Assembly: GCA_914767885.1 (NCBI GenBank)
Contig: CAJZBQ010000051.1
Location: 310,001 to 374,000 of the forward strand
Reading direction: 5' to 3'
DNA: 64,000 bases
Origin: Blepharisma stoltei
Lineage: Eukaryota; Ciliophora; Heterotrichea; Heterotrichida; Blepharismidae
Shown here: piece by piece, positions 1-10,020 of the stretch
How the letters are laid out: each line of letters begins with the position of its first letter
Numbering within the stretch: position 1 is the stretch's first letter
Notes under the pieces: generated by a model
What the model was told of the DNA's origin: nothing
Seen by the model: only the letters and a program-made list of their open reading frames with translations
The model's database searches: none
Translations under genes and position numbers: made by a program

Positions 1-261
1 CACCGAATGAAAGCATGTACCCCACCGCCTGATAATTATTGCCCAAATTTTAATCTTGTAGAAAAAGCAAACTATTCAGCAATTGGCTTTGGGATTGGTG
101 ATCGAAGCAAATCTCCTTTAAGTAGAAGAGAATCAAGTCCTGGGCCTGGAACTTATGAAATCCCGAGTGGATTTCGATCTAACAATTCACGTCCAGGAAG
201 CCCTGGAAGATCGGTGACCCCGCTGCTATCAAGAAGGCATTCTACTAAAGCTAAATATTAA
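1..261 (+). CDS. STPGR (sperm-tail PG-rich repeat) protein, 3' end
   Basis: The open frame enters from the left edge in phase 1 and ends with TAA at 259-261; the first Met inside the window is at 7 but need not be the start. The visible product has the motif SPGPGTYE (about residue 46) preceded by a basic serine-rich stretch, and ends in a basic tail (RRHSTKAKY). PGP-x-Y repeats are the hallmark of the STPGR/SHIPPO-ODF3 family, microtubule-associated proteins often found in cilia and axonemes. A second gene of the same family lies at 6969-8639. It converges on the next gene with only 9 bp between the stops. Only one clear repeat is visible, so the call rests on family resemblance. Confidence 0.6.
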   Translation, partial: HRMKACTPPPDNYCPNFNLVEKANYSAIGFGIGDRSKSPLSRRESSPGPGTYEIPSGFRSNNSRPGSPGRSVTPLLSRRHSTKAKY

Positions 262-270
262 AAAATGTTA

Positions 271-1144
271 TTAATACACATTAGAGTCCAAAGCAGATGT
301 ATTAAGTGACCGGTTAGAGTTCCTAGAAGTGCCGTCAGTGTTTAATGCAGATGCGTTAAGAGATGCGGTTCCTCGGCGCGAGGAGGAGTTGAACCCGATG
401 TTAAAGCTGAACGAGCTGTTTGGGAACGGTTTTATGTCTTTTTTCATTGAAAATGAGTCACGGCTGCTATCAGATCTTCTTGACACATCTGTATTCGCTC
501 TTATAAAATCTCTTGGTACTTTTCCGTTAAATTTGCTTAATAGCTGGTCTCTATCTTTGCTAACTTTTTCATATTCTCTATTCAGATTTTTTATTTCATT
601 GTCTCTAAGCTTTATAAAATTTTGCATTCCAGCGATTTCGTCTTTTACTTCTTCCAGCTCAGTCCTCAAATTGGCTTGCGCAATTTTGTATTTGACTATT
701 TGGTTTTCTAAGTCTATTCTATTTCCTTTGGATTTTCTAGTGATTTTTTTTATTTTTTTTTTTAAATGATAATTTAGGGGTGTCTCCCTGTACTTTTTCA
801 TCCTCCAATTTCTGGTACTGGTCAGATTCCTTGATTTTTACGATTTCATCAGATTTTAATTTGAGTGCTTCATCTCTTTCATTGACGGATATATCAATTT
901 GCTGGCTTAGCTGAGAGATTTCTTTTTGAAGCTTCTTTACATTGCTGTTGAAGAGCTTTTCTTGATTGTTGTATGAAAATAATTGAGAATGGATTCGCAT
1001 GAATTTGTCTTGGAGAAGATCGCTAAATAAAGAATACTTGTCAGTTGGCTTGTATAGATTATCTGAGGATGAAGAAGAGTCTTGCTCTAAAAAATATTCA
1101 TAAGCTGCTTCTTGGAGAAACTCCTCGAAACTTGAGTCAGACAT
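271..1144 (-). CDS. coiled-coil protein, frame broken at an A-homopolymer
   Basis: Two overlapping frames make one protein. The N-terminal part starts at 1144 (MSDSSFEEFLQ) and is open to 737; the C-terminal part runs from about 801 to the TAA at 271. Both sides are heptad-rich coiled coil (KKLQKEISQLSQQID, then LRTELEEVKDEIAGMQNF), and the tail is Ser/Asn-rich. The switch needs one extra A to be removed in the 11-nt A run (minus strand) near 751-762, so an indel or assembly error is the simplest reading; no 15-16 nt GT...AG intron fits. Function unknown. It is divergently placed from the gene at 2213, with a SINE-like element between. Confidence 0.6.
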
Positions 1145-1530
1145 TTGATAAAAAAATAAGTATTTGAAAATTGTAAATATGACTGATATTATTGTAACTT
1201 TAAAAACAGAAAATTAAAATTGTTTTCGAAAGAATGGATTTCTAAATCAAGATGTAAAGTGCGTAAAGATGATTTTAAAAAAAATCCTATAAGCAGATGC
1301 AATAGCTACCAAAATTTTATAAGAAATATAGAGATTTCTTCATATTTAATTTAATGAAACGTGAACAATAAAGTTAATTAAATCCAAGCCCAGGAGACTT
1401 GCTTTTATCATAGTTTAAAAAATGTATTATGCAGACAAAAAAAGATTTATCTTCAAAATAAATAAAAAGAGTCTTTCTTAAAACGGCTATCTATTAAAAT
1501 AAAGATTTTTTTATTGATTATGATTACTAT

Positions 1531-2100
1531 TTTATATTGCTACTTAAAATCTATAATTAAAATATGGCTCGATACTGCTTGGCCTCTCGGCCAAGCAGTA
1601 TCGAGCCATATTTTAATTATATCCGGCAAGGTTTTGCTAGCGAAGAAATGGACAGCTATGCTAGATAACTAGCCCTAGTCTATTTTCCGAGTTAGATTTT
1701 ACCTCAAGGGAAGGGAGACTTGGAGTTGGAAAGGGGAAGCCCAGCAAAGCCCCTTTTTTAGGCCATTTGGGCAGCTCTTTAGCGAGAAACCAGGAGTTTC
1801 ACCCTGGGCTACAAGTTTTACCCTTTTGCCGAAAGTCGGCCAGAAATTCCATTTTTTGAAATTTCTGTGCAGGCAACCTTTCGTTGGCGTACGGCATGAA
1901 CCCAAACTTTCCGACTACGGGGTGTATGTGCAGGCCCATATCCGTAGGAGCGAAACTTTTGAAGGCCGTGAGACGATTGATGGCGAGCAGGCGAGTGGAG
2001 CATTATGGAAGGGAATAAGGGCTTTCGGGCCCCGACAGGGAGCTTTTCGATAATCTTAATTAACATTAACATTAACATTTATATTGCTACTTAAAATCTA
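1531..2100. mobile_element. SINE-like insertion, copy A, with 23-bp target-site duplication
   Basis: A 23-bp sequence (1531-1553) recurs exactly at 2078-2100. The enclosed 524 bp begins with a near-perfect palindrome (1554-1619; about 31-bp arms, TCTC loop) and ends in a short AACATT tandem tract (about 2059-2077). The interior is GC-richer than the surroundings and matches the insertion at 60155-60690 over most of its length (shared blocks include ATATCCGGCAAGG and GGAAAGGGGAAGCCCAGCAA). Long variable-length duplications plus a simple-repeat 3' end are typical of target-primed retrotransposition. There is no credible coding capacity. It sits in a divergent intergenic region. Confidence 0.75.
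1554..1619. repeat. 5' hairpin of SINE-like copy A
   Basis: Inverted repeat: AATTAAAATATGGCTCGATA... pairs with its complement across a TCTC loop, with all visible positions paired. The equivalent hairpin in copy B (60155-60224) keeps the stem core through paired changes (CTTGG/CCAAG becomes CATGG/CCATG). Confidence 0.85.
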
Positions 2101-2212
2101 AATAGTTTATTAGATCCATTTATAAGTTTAATGAAATCTTTAGATTATTCATTAATGCTGATTTTTTCTTGAAAACAGATTCCGATGCGTTCATAATCAA
2201 AATACTATAAAA

Positions 2213-3142
2213 ATGGGCTGCACCGATAGCCGATCTGGCTTAAGTAAAGAAGAAAGAGCGATCGTTGACATGGAAGAGCTGCTTCACTACTACCAGAACA
2301 ACTGCAAAGCTATTGATTTCTATATCCGCAAGTACTCATACGCAGGGGAGATTAATCCAGAACAGTGGCGAGATGTTGTAAATCATCTCAACCTCAAAGT
2401 AGAAAATACTGCTCAAAACCCAAAAGTCGTCGATTTTTACTCTTCATTTAAAGGAAACGAAGGCAGGCTGCCTCAAAAGCCAATGCTGATACTTGGAATT
2501 ATGCTAGGATCTGGAGCTTCTAAGGATAAAGCCAGACTTTTATTTGAAACTCAGGATGTCAGAAACTCTAAAAGTCTTTTAAAAACTGATATTCATGAGC
2601 TCGTTGACCAAATGGTAGACATTGCAGTCAATAGGCTACCTAATCTAATAGTTACTAACCCTCAAATAAGTGAAGAAGATATCAGAAACTACGTTACTCA
2701 GCTGCACCAGTACATTGACAAAGCCAAAGCTTTAATATCAAAAAAATTCATCGGTGAAGAAACAAAGGCTGAAGAATCTACAGTTACATTGGCGGCTTTT
2801 GAAAAAAACTTTATTGATGAGTCCAACGCAACACTTTTAACTCCTTATGGGTTGAGAATGTTTATTTGGAGACTTAAGCCACTTGAAATTAAGTCTAAAA
2901 AAACGAAGGAAGAAACAAAACGTGAAGCAGCCACTAAAACTGGGGAACATAAAGAGAAAAAAGATAAAAGCTCGTCATCTTCGTCTTCATCTTCAAGCAG
3001 TAGTTCTTCGGATGAAGAAAAGCATAAGAAAAAAGTAGAAAAGGCTGAACCAAAAGCTGAGGCTGCACCAACAGTTGAAGTTGCACCAAAAGTCGAAGAA
3101 AAACCAGCAGAAGCCCCAATAATTGAGAGCGTAGCAGCTTAA
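2213..3142 (+). CDS. N-myristoylated protein with Ser-rich acidic/basic tail
   Basis: 309-codon single-exon gene; the start at 2213 is the only reasonable Met and gives MGC, a dual N-myristoylation/S-palmitoylation signature, so membrane attachment is likely. Residues about 15-215 are helical and contain no canonical EF-hand loop. Then follow a Lys-rich linker, a run of 14 Ser followed by DEEK (about 250-268), and an Ala/Pro/Glu/Val low-complexity tail. I do not recognise a family. It lies 20 bp upstream of a Rab gene on the same strand. Confidence 0.7.
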   Translation: MGCTDSRSGLSKEERAIVDMEELLHYYQNNCKAIDFYIRKYSYAGEINPEQWRDVVNHLNLKVENTAQNPKVVDFYSSFKGNEGRLPQKPMLILGIMLGSGASKDKARLLFETQDVRNSKSLLKTDIHELVDQMVDIAVNRLPNLIVTNPQISEEDIRNYVTQLHQYIDKAKALISKKFIGEETKAEESTVTLAAFEKNFIDESNATLLTPYGLRMFIWRLKPLEIKSKKTKEETKREAATKTGEHKEKKDKSSSSSSSSSSSSSSDEEKHKKKVEKAEPKAEAAPTVEVAPKVEEKPAEAPIIESVAA

Positions 3143-3162
3143 TTTAGTAGTTTATAACTAAT

Positions 3163-3774
<612 letters not shown>

Positions 3775-4158
3775 TCTTAAATTTGGATTATCAAAAAAGA
3801 TTTTGATATTTTCAAGATTGAAGACATATATAAAACACTAATTAATTGGCCATAAATTCCTGCAAATAATAAGATCTGTAGTTTTTTTTATAAAATAATT
3901 TAATGATCTCGAATAATTCCATTTCAAATAATGTCTTTTGATGCAACTTTCCTTTTAAATTTTCATTACAATTCTTTGAATTTTCTATGCGCATCTTTAA
4001 AGATTAATTTTTAGCTTAACAAATCTAAAAAATTAAAAAAAATTATAATTATCTGTTATTTTTTAGTTATACATTGTATTAAAGCAGCAACTAGCAGTCT
4101 CTCAAAAAACGCATAAGTTTTTTATCACACATATGCTTATATCTGTTTTTCAATATAA
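3775..4158. other. AT-rich intergenic region
   Basis: Nothing beyond AT-rich sequence between the Rab stop and the next start; no TIR or repeat was recognised. Confidence 0.5.
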
Positions 4159-5694
4159 ATGGTGGATTTCCGCAAAGTTATTGGAATTATCCTAGTTGTC
4201 AATGTAGCACTTCTTTTATTTTTCCACAGTTCTGGCACTGGATCTCCTATATCTTACCAACAAAATCTTGCTCCTTTATTTGAAGACAAAAAACCATGGC
4301 CAGTTTATCTATCACCTCAATGGGATGAGTACATTTCTAGCTTAAATCTTACAGGAACCTTCCAAAACATAATAAAAGACTCAACCTACTGCGACAAAGT
4401 CAAGGAATTCCAAGAAAAATATCCAATTCCCCTTGGTCCTGATAAAATGCCATCAAAAGAGAATCGAGTTGTTTATGCTGACTACACAAAAACAATGTTT
4501 GTCCACAAAGTCGTCCAGGAGAAATCAAGGACTGTTTTGACAAACCATTACTCAGGAATGAAAGACACCCCTGATAAAGAATACTTGAGGCCTGACATCA
4601 CAATGTTTTATCATCTCACAAGTGGATATCACAGGAACTTCAAAATTGGCAGCCAATTTTTATGCCCTGGCCAGCTTTATAACCACATACCTGGGAATGC
4701 TTATTTAAATTTCAAAGATTTAACTGCTTTAGCATTCAGAGAGTATGGGAAATATTATGAAGGAAGAGAAGAATGCTTTAATCCTTGGGCCGTGACGCCT
4801 CACACATTGGTATTAAATGACAAAGAACAATGCGAAGAATTCGTTGAAACATTGAAAAACGACGCTAACCCAGACAAAATCAAATGGATTTATAAGAAAG
4901 CTAGATACAGTCATAATGGCAGTGGGCTACAAGTAGTCGACTCACAAATTGCAAAAGAACTTTTAGAACTCTACAGCAAGCCTCAAGGCTGTGACAACAA
5001 AGACGACAAATACCTTGCTCAAAAATACATCCCAAACCCTTTCCTTATAAATGGTAAAAAGTTTGATTTCAGGGCTTATATGTTTATTGCCAGCACAGAC
5101 CCTCTTATGATTCTATACCACGATGGATTTCTCAGAGTCTCGATGGCAGACTATGACGAAGACTCCACAAACCCAGCTGCTTACCTTACGAACACCCACG
5201 TCACAGAAGACTATTTGAAATCCCAAAACATGACCCAAGAAGACTACAACCGGTTCATGGAAGACCAAGGCTGGGACTTTGACCACTTCGAAAGATACAT
5301 GGTAAACAACGGTTTTGTTGACAAAAACTGGATGAATAACTACGTGAGGAGACACATCAAATGGGCAATGCTGCATATAGTCAGGATGAATTTAGACCAT
5401 TTATTAATCCACCCTGGTGTCTTTGAGATATATGGCTTAGATTTCTTATTAGACGAAAATTTCAAACTGTGGTTCATTGAGCTGAACTTGACACCTTCAA
5501 TACAAGGGACTTCTAAAGAAAAAGAAAAAGTCAATAAGAAGTTTGTAAGCGACCAAATCGACTTAGAGTACGCCAGAATGTATGGGGCTGATTTCGATGG
5601 GATTTTAAAGACCACAAATTTCCATTGGATTTTTGACGGCAGAAAAATTGGGATGGAGAGGTACCATGGACTGGTTACTCCAAACTGCGTTTAA
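4159..5694 (+). CDS. TTL-domain (tubulin tyrosine ligase-like) enzyme with N-terminal membrane anchor
   Basis: 511 codons, uninterrupted. Residues 8-25 (VIGIILVVNVALLLFFHS) form a hydrophobic signal or signal-anchor segment. From about residue 240 the ATP-grasp TTL signature appears: WIYKKARYSHNGSG, then YLAQKYIPNPFLINGKKFDFRAYMF (about 290-315), HIKWAMLHIVRMNL, and FEIYGLDFLLDENFKLWFIELNLTP (about 425-450), whose acidic E/N pair fits the Mg-ATP site. TTL-like enzymes ligate Tyr, Glu or Gly to tubulin. The N-terminal hydrophobic segment is odd for a cytosolic tubulin modifier and could put the enzyme on or inside membranes. Substrate cannot be decided from sequence. Confidence 0.85.
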   Translation: MVDFRKVIGIILVVNVALLLFFHSSGTGSPISYQQNLAPLFEDKKPWPVYLSPQWDEYISSLNLTGTFQNIIKDSTYCDKVKEFQEKYPIPLGPDKMPSKENRVVYADYTKTMFVHKVVQEKSRTVLTNHYSGMKDTPDKEYLRPDITMFYHLTSGYHRNFKIGSQFLCPGQLYNHIPGNAYLNFKDLTALAFREYGKYYEGREECFNPWAVTPHTLVLNDKEQCEEFVETLKNDANPDKIKWIYKKARYSHNGSGLQVVDSQIAKELLELYSKPQGCDNKDDKYLAQKYIPNPFLINGKKFDFRAYMFIASTDPLMILYHDGFLRVSMADYDEDSTNPAAYLTNTHVTEDYLKSQNMTQEDYNRFMEDQGWDFDHFERYMVNNGFVDKNWMNNYVRRHIKWAMLHIVRMNLDHLLIHPGVFEIYGLDFLLDENFKLWFIELNLTPSIQGTSKEKEKVNKKFVSDQIDLEYARMYGADFDGILKTTNFHWIFDGRKIGMERYHGLVTPNCV

Positions 5695-5721
5695 GTAGCA
5701 GAATAAATTAATTTACTAATA

Positions 5722-6828
5722 TTAGAGTTTAAGCAATTGAAGAGTTTTATTAAAAGCAATTCCTACCCAGTTCGGCTGGAGCGCTGACCAATTCAAGTTT
5801 ACGATTTCTGCTTCTGAAACGTAAACCATCATTGGTTCCCTCACTTCTCCAAGATTCCTCTGTAGGTCCCAAATCAGAGCTTGCCGGTCATCTCCGGCTG
5901 TGCAGACATAGCAGCTTTGATTTGGAGACCAGGAAATGGTATTTACAAAATTCTGATGACTGTGTAGTTCTGCAATCGGCATGCCTGGCGACCTGATATC
6001 AATTATTGTTACGCTCAATGAATCCATCATGATCGTCGCAATAAAGTTCGGGTCCATTTTATTCCAAGCTAGCCTTAACAAAGGGTTGTATCCTTGGCTT
6101 TCAAACAAAATTGTACACTGTTCCAAGCTTCTTAAGTCAAACTTCCTGACTGAGCCATCAGCTCCTACACTGGCAAAAGTAAAAGGGTCATGGCCAAATG
6201 CAATATCATTCACTTCTTTTGTGTGGGTCAAGATCTGCTTCTTCATTGCCTGCTTTTCTAAGTCCCAGATAGTACAGGTAGAGTCAATGCTTGCGGTTCC
6301 TATCATGGAAAGGTCATGCTGATTTCAATCAAAACTTGTCAAAGGTCCACAATAATCACTATGCCGGTTATTTATGAGAGTTGATACCATTGTGGCTTGA
6401 TTTTCTTCATATTTTCATAGGCGTAGATGATCACTAGAGGATGCCATTAGGTTAGGATGCTTGCCTTCTGTGTCAGGAACCCACATAATTTTGGTTGGAG
6501 AGTATGCATGCTGAATTGTCGTTTTCAAGTCAAATTTATTTTCTTCTGGATTCAATTGAACTATTTGTATTTCATTATTTGTGGGTTTCATAAAAAAATA
6601 ATAATAAATTTATTATTTTTTTTAATTTTTAAAAAAAAATTTATTATTTGTATCTTCTATGAATGAGCCTAATCCAAGCAAAAAGGGGTATTGAGGATTA
6701 CAACAGAAATTAAATGCATACACAAACCATGGTGCGACATACGAATAAACTTCACTTGAAGAATTTGTGTTATTTTCTGTATTGAGATCTCTGCTATCTC
6801 CTGAAGATCTTTGTGAGTTGTTTATCAT
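5722..6828 (-). CDS. DCAF7: WD40 protein DCAF7/WDR68 (HAN11) orthologue, interrupted by a 69-bp IES
   Basis: Reading from ATG at 6828 to TAA at 5722, removing 69 bp gives 345 codons, close to the about 342 residues usual for DCAF7. Features: N-terminal YVAPWFVYAFNFCCN, then blades with LRLWKYEE, TCTIWDLEK, VRKFDLRSLE, QALIWDLQRNLGE and the family-typical SEAEIVNLNWSALQPNWVGIAF at the C-terminus. Several Trp are TGA. The family is a highly conserved scaffold for DYRK/HIPK kinases and an adaptor for CUL4-DDB1. The insertion falls after EDTNN, within the first blade. Confidence 0.92.
6574..6642. mobile_element. 69-bp short IES in DCAF7
   Basis: The 9-bp direct repeat ATTATTTGT occurs at 6574-6582 and 6643-6651. 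Deleting one repeat copy plus the interior (69 bp) joins EDTNN to EIQIVQLNP in frame; left in place it adds several TAA stops. The interior is almost pure A/T. Size, direct-repeat boundary and exact coding restoration fit the short class of ciliate internal eliminated sequences. Confidence 0.85.
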
Positions 6829-6968
6829 AGATTATTATTATTCTGAGATATGAGTCTTAAATGATATTTATATGTCAGTAACTAAAATATAGATTACCTA
6901 TTATTATGAAACTTTGATATTACCTCCTTCGTAACTAAATTTATTTAATAATCTAACTTGAAGAAAAA

Positions 6969-8639
6969 ATGACTACGGCAGCATCCCCAGCGTGATCACT
7001 TACAGGCCGCCCACGCACAGAAAAATCAGCAGAAATCCCTGGACCTGGGACTTATGTTTCTTCAGCTGAGCTTAAAGAAAAAGCTCCAAGCTATAGCATA
7101 AGCAAGGCTGAAAGGATTTCATCAGGGAAAACTGCCACCATTGTTGGTCCTGGAGCTTATAATATTCCAAGCTCTCCTAAAGGACGAAAAGCTGTTTTTG
7201 GATCAGCTAGACGAATTACAGTTGAAATCACTAATAAAAATCCTGGGCCTGGCAACTATGAACAAAAATCGAAAATTCAAGAAGGCCCGCAATATTCAAT
7301 ATCAGGGAGAAAAGTTCAAGAAACAAAAGAAAGCCCTGGCCCAGGGAATTATGACGCTAAGGATACCGTGCTTGAAAAATCTCCTTCATATAAATTTGGA
7401 ACAGATAAAAGAAATGTGGAATTTGATAAGAATAAGCCGAGCCCAGGGCCTGGAACATATGAGTTTAATCCAGAATTCACTAAAATGGGCTATAAATTTG
7501 GAAATGCCAACTCCTATTTAAATTGGGGCAAAGTATCGATAAAATTTCAATTTTTTGTACACTAAGCCCTAACGAACGAATTTATTTAGAGGTTGTGTAA
7601 GACCATTTATAGCGTAGCCAAAACCGCGAGTATCAATGATAATAAGTAGAATACTGTTTAAACTAATAAATAAATTTTAAAATTTAAAATAAAGCAAATA
7701 TTTTATATCCTTCAAATGAAAACCCACCTTTTAAATTTCAAGAGGTTGCTTTGTTCCAATTTAAAGAGGGAGTAAAAGAGTTGTTCTTAGCAGAGAAAAT
7801 GTTCCAGGTCCTGGGGCATATGAATTGCCATCAGATAGAGATAGAAGGGCGTATTCGTTGACAAGCAGGTCAGAAGCTAAGCCAAAAAATAACTCACCTG
7901 GGCCTGGAGCGTATGAAAGTGTATCAGGATTTGAAAAAAGATGCTATACAGTTAGTAGAGCAAAGAGATTTATGTCAATGACTCAAACAGAGCTTCCTGG
8001 TCCAGGGGCTTATGATGCTTTTCTTTATAAAACATATCAATATACGCCAGGTACAAGAACAGGAAATCGTCCATCTATTCATCCTATAATAGATACTCCT
8101 GCCCCGTGGGCATATAATGCGAATAAACAGGAATCTGGACCAGCTTTTAGTATTAAACCTCCTCTTTTTAAGCAAATAAAATGTTTTTTATATAACTATT
8201 CATAATAAGCAATAATTATTTAATACTAATTTAATTTATTTTAAACAGCTTCATTTTTAAATTTCGAAGTAAATTAACTCTTTTGCTTGTATGGAACATT
8301 TTTTGCTCGCTCAGAGAGGGTAAGCAAAAATATAAGATAAAATCAGAAGCGTACCCAGGACCTGGAGCTTATGAAGCGAAAAATAGTCATAAGTCACAGA
8401 ACCCTATAATTGGGACCACCCAAAGATTTATGCTGAGTGATGAAGAAAAATTAAGGAGAAGCTTGCCAGGTCCAGGAATTTATAATCCAGCTACTAGATC
8501 AGCGGAGTCGCCAAGATGGGGTTTTGGAAGTTCTAAACGAAGCACTAGGAAAGAAAGCAATCTTCCAGGGCCTGGGCATTATGATTTTAAAAGCTTTATA
8601 GATGAAGGTCCTTTAGGAGCGCTGAATAGAACCCAATAA
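6969..8639 (+). CDS. STPGR repeat protein split by two IESs
   Basis: Start ATG at 6969 (MTTAASPAWSLTGRP, with W = TGA), stop TAA at 8637-8639. After removing 265 bp and 152 bp the frame is continuous for 417 codons. About ten PGP-x-Y motifs are visible (IPGPGTYV, VGPGAYN, NPGPGNYE, SPGPGNYD, SPGPGTYE, VPGPGAYE, SPGPGAYE, LPGPGAYD, YPGPGAYE, LPGPGIYN, LPGPGHYD) with FGSA/FGTDKR-type spacers between. The junction at the first IES rebuilds FGNAKRVVLS, matching the FG-x-x-R spacer of the other repeats, which is strong internal evidence. Likely a cortical or ciliary microtubule-associated protein. Confidence 0.88.
7511..7772. mobile_element. TIR-bearing IES (third terminal type) in the STPGR gene
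   Basis: Flanked by CAA (7508-7510) and TAA (7773-7775); the left end CTCCTATTTAAATTGG and the right end (read in reverse) CTCCCTCTTTAAATTGG are clear terminal inverted repeats. Excision of 265 bp joins GGA AAT GCC AA to A AGA GTT and restores the STPGR repeat. It shares the CTCC terminus with family 1, but the subterminal sequence is different. Confidence 0.85.
8169..8320. mobile_element. 152-bp IES with 8-bp direct repeat
   Basis: TAAGCAAA at 8169-8176 recurs at 8321-8328. Removing 152 bp joins PPLFKQ to KYKIKSEAYPGPGAYE. The right end contains TTTGCTCGCTCAGAGAGGG, a relative of the family 1 GCTCACGGAGGG end, but the left end does not match, so the element is probably decayed at one side. 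Confidence 0.8.
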
Positions 8640-8899
8640 TTTTAACTCTGATAAAATGCTATTAGTATTGCCTTTGTCCTTTAGATTTATCATACCAAAT
8701 CCTGATTTCAAATAAAATATTAGACTTACGATTTCTGTGCCAAAAGCTAAAAAAAGACTACCATAATTTGGTCTGCATTGAAATGCTTAAAATACCCATG
8801 ATATTTATACCAGTAGTCCTTAATTTTTAATTAAAAATCGATTTTTACTTGGATTTTTTCTAATTTTTCTGCTGTTTTGAATAATTATTACCTATTGAA

Positions 8900-9705
8900 A
8901 TGCATTCCATAGACAAAATTGATGAGCGACTTTTCCTAGGGAATGAAGCAGTTGCAAACAGCCTTGAAATTCTCACAGAGCATGGAATAACACATATTCT
9001 CATTGCAGCAAAAGAACTTCAGCCCCACTTTGAAGGCTCATTTGTATACAAAAAAATTGATATCTATGATCAGTCAAATGCTGATATACGGAAGTATTTT
9101 GGAGAATGCAACCAATTCATTGATGAAGCGATTTCTAATAATGGTAAAGTTTTAGTTCACTGCTATCAAGGTATTTTATAATAATAAAAGGGGAATTATA
9201 CGATGGAAGCTTTGGCCATTAGATTTTTGAAGATTTAGGAGTTTGCTGCTTGTAGCTCCTAGGAGGGAGACTATTAGGTGGAACACACGAAAGAGTCAAG
9301 TACAGAGCGAGACAGCACGCCCCGTGAGGCTTGGCAGTGCACGAGAGGCCTAGTTGTTAGAGCTTCATGACATCTGATAGTTGGTGAAAAAAAATGGCTT
9401 GCAATATCACCAAGCTCTGATTAAAGGGCGGTTGAATTATATCATACCTAAGAATCCAAAACACTAATTAATACATAAGTTATCAAGGCATTTCAAGAAG
9501 TTGCACTATAGTAGCTGCTTATTTGATTTATAAGAAAGGCTACAGTTGTATGTATACGCTGGACCTTATTAAGAAAAAGCATCATCAGTGCTGCCCAAAT
9601 GATGGATTTATAAAACAGCTAGATGAGTACTCGCAAAATCTTAAACACATAAACCCAGGACTTGAAGAAATAAAATTTTCAAAGTGCCACTGCGTTGTAT
9701 TTTAG
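8900..9705 (+). CDS. dual-specificity protein phosphatase, active-site loop split by a 317-bp insertion
   Basis: N-terminal part MHSIDKIDERLFLGN...VLVHCYQGI (8900-9178), C-terminal part SRSCTIVAAYLIYKKGY...CHCVVF ending TAA at 9703-9705. Joined across the direct repeat, the product has the canonical HCX5RS signature HCYQGISRS: Cys nucleophile and Arg on opposite sides of the insertion. DERLFLGN and a conserved acidic loop (DIYDQSNADI) fit atypical DUSPs that dephosphorylate Tyr/Ser/Thr. About 163 residues, a normal size for the minimal catalytic domain. Without excision the protein would stop two codons after the Gly-Ile of the loop. Confidence 0.88.
9164..9480. mobile_element. 317-bp insertion in the DUSP gene with a 13-bp imperfect direct repeat
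   Basis: TATCAAGGTATTT (9164-9176) and TATCAAGGCATTT (9481-9493) flank the segment with one mismatch. The interior is GC-richer than intergenic DNA, has no ORF and no CTCC-type TIR. It may be an IES with long direct repeats or a SINE-like insertion like those at 1531 and 60155; no sequence similarity to those was seen. Confidence 0.75.
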
Positions 9706-10020
9706 ACAGAAAAGAATATCTAATTATCAATCATGTAAGCAAGTTCATAATATATATGCTGCCCTATATTAAATACTGGAAAACCTACTATGCTATGGCT
9801 CCCATTAATAAATAAAAACTTGCTTAGATCCTAAATATGCAACTGCAATTATCTTAATAAATGAATATCTCCTGTCTACTTTCTTCAGTGAATGTAATGT
9901 CTTTAAATGATCGCAAAAGATGTATATATCAATATGATCTAAATGGCCAAATATGATGAAATTGCTGTCTCCAAATAATAATGAATTCAAATAATAATTA
10001 AAATCAATTAGTTTAATAAC
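9706..10020. other. intergenic region
   Basis: Nothing recognised in this convergent spacer; a short minus-strand frame (9805-9990) has no family features. Confidence 0.4.

Noticed and set aside
1826-2053. 75-codon ORF inside the SINE-like element
   Set aside because: Not conserved in the second copy, overlaps antisense frames, no family features.
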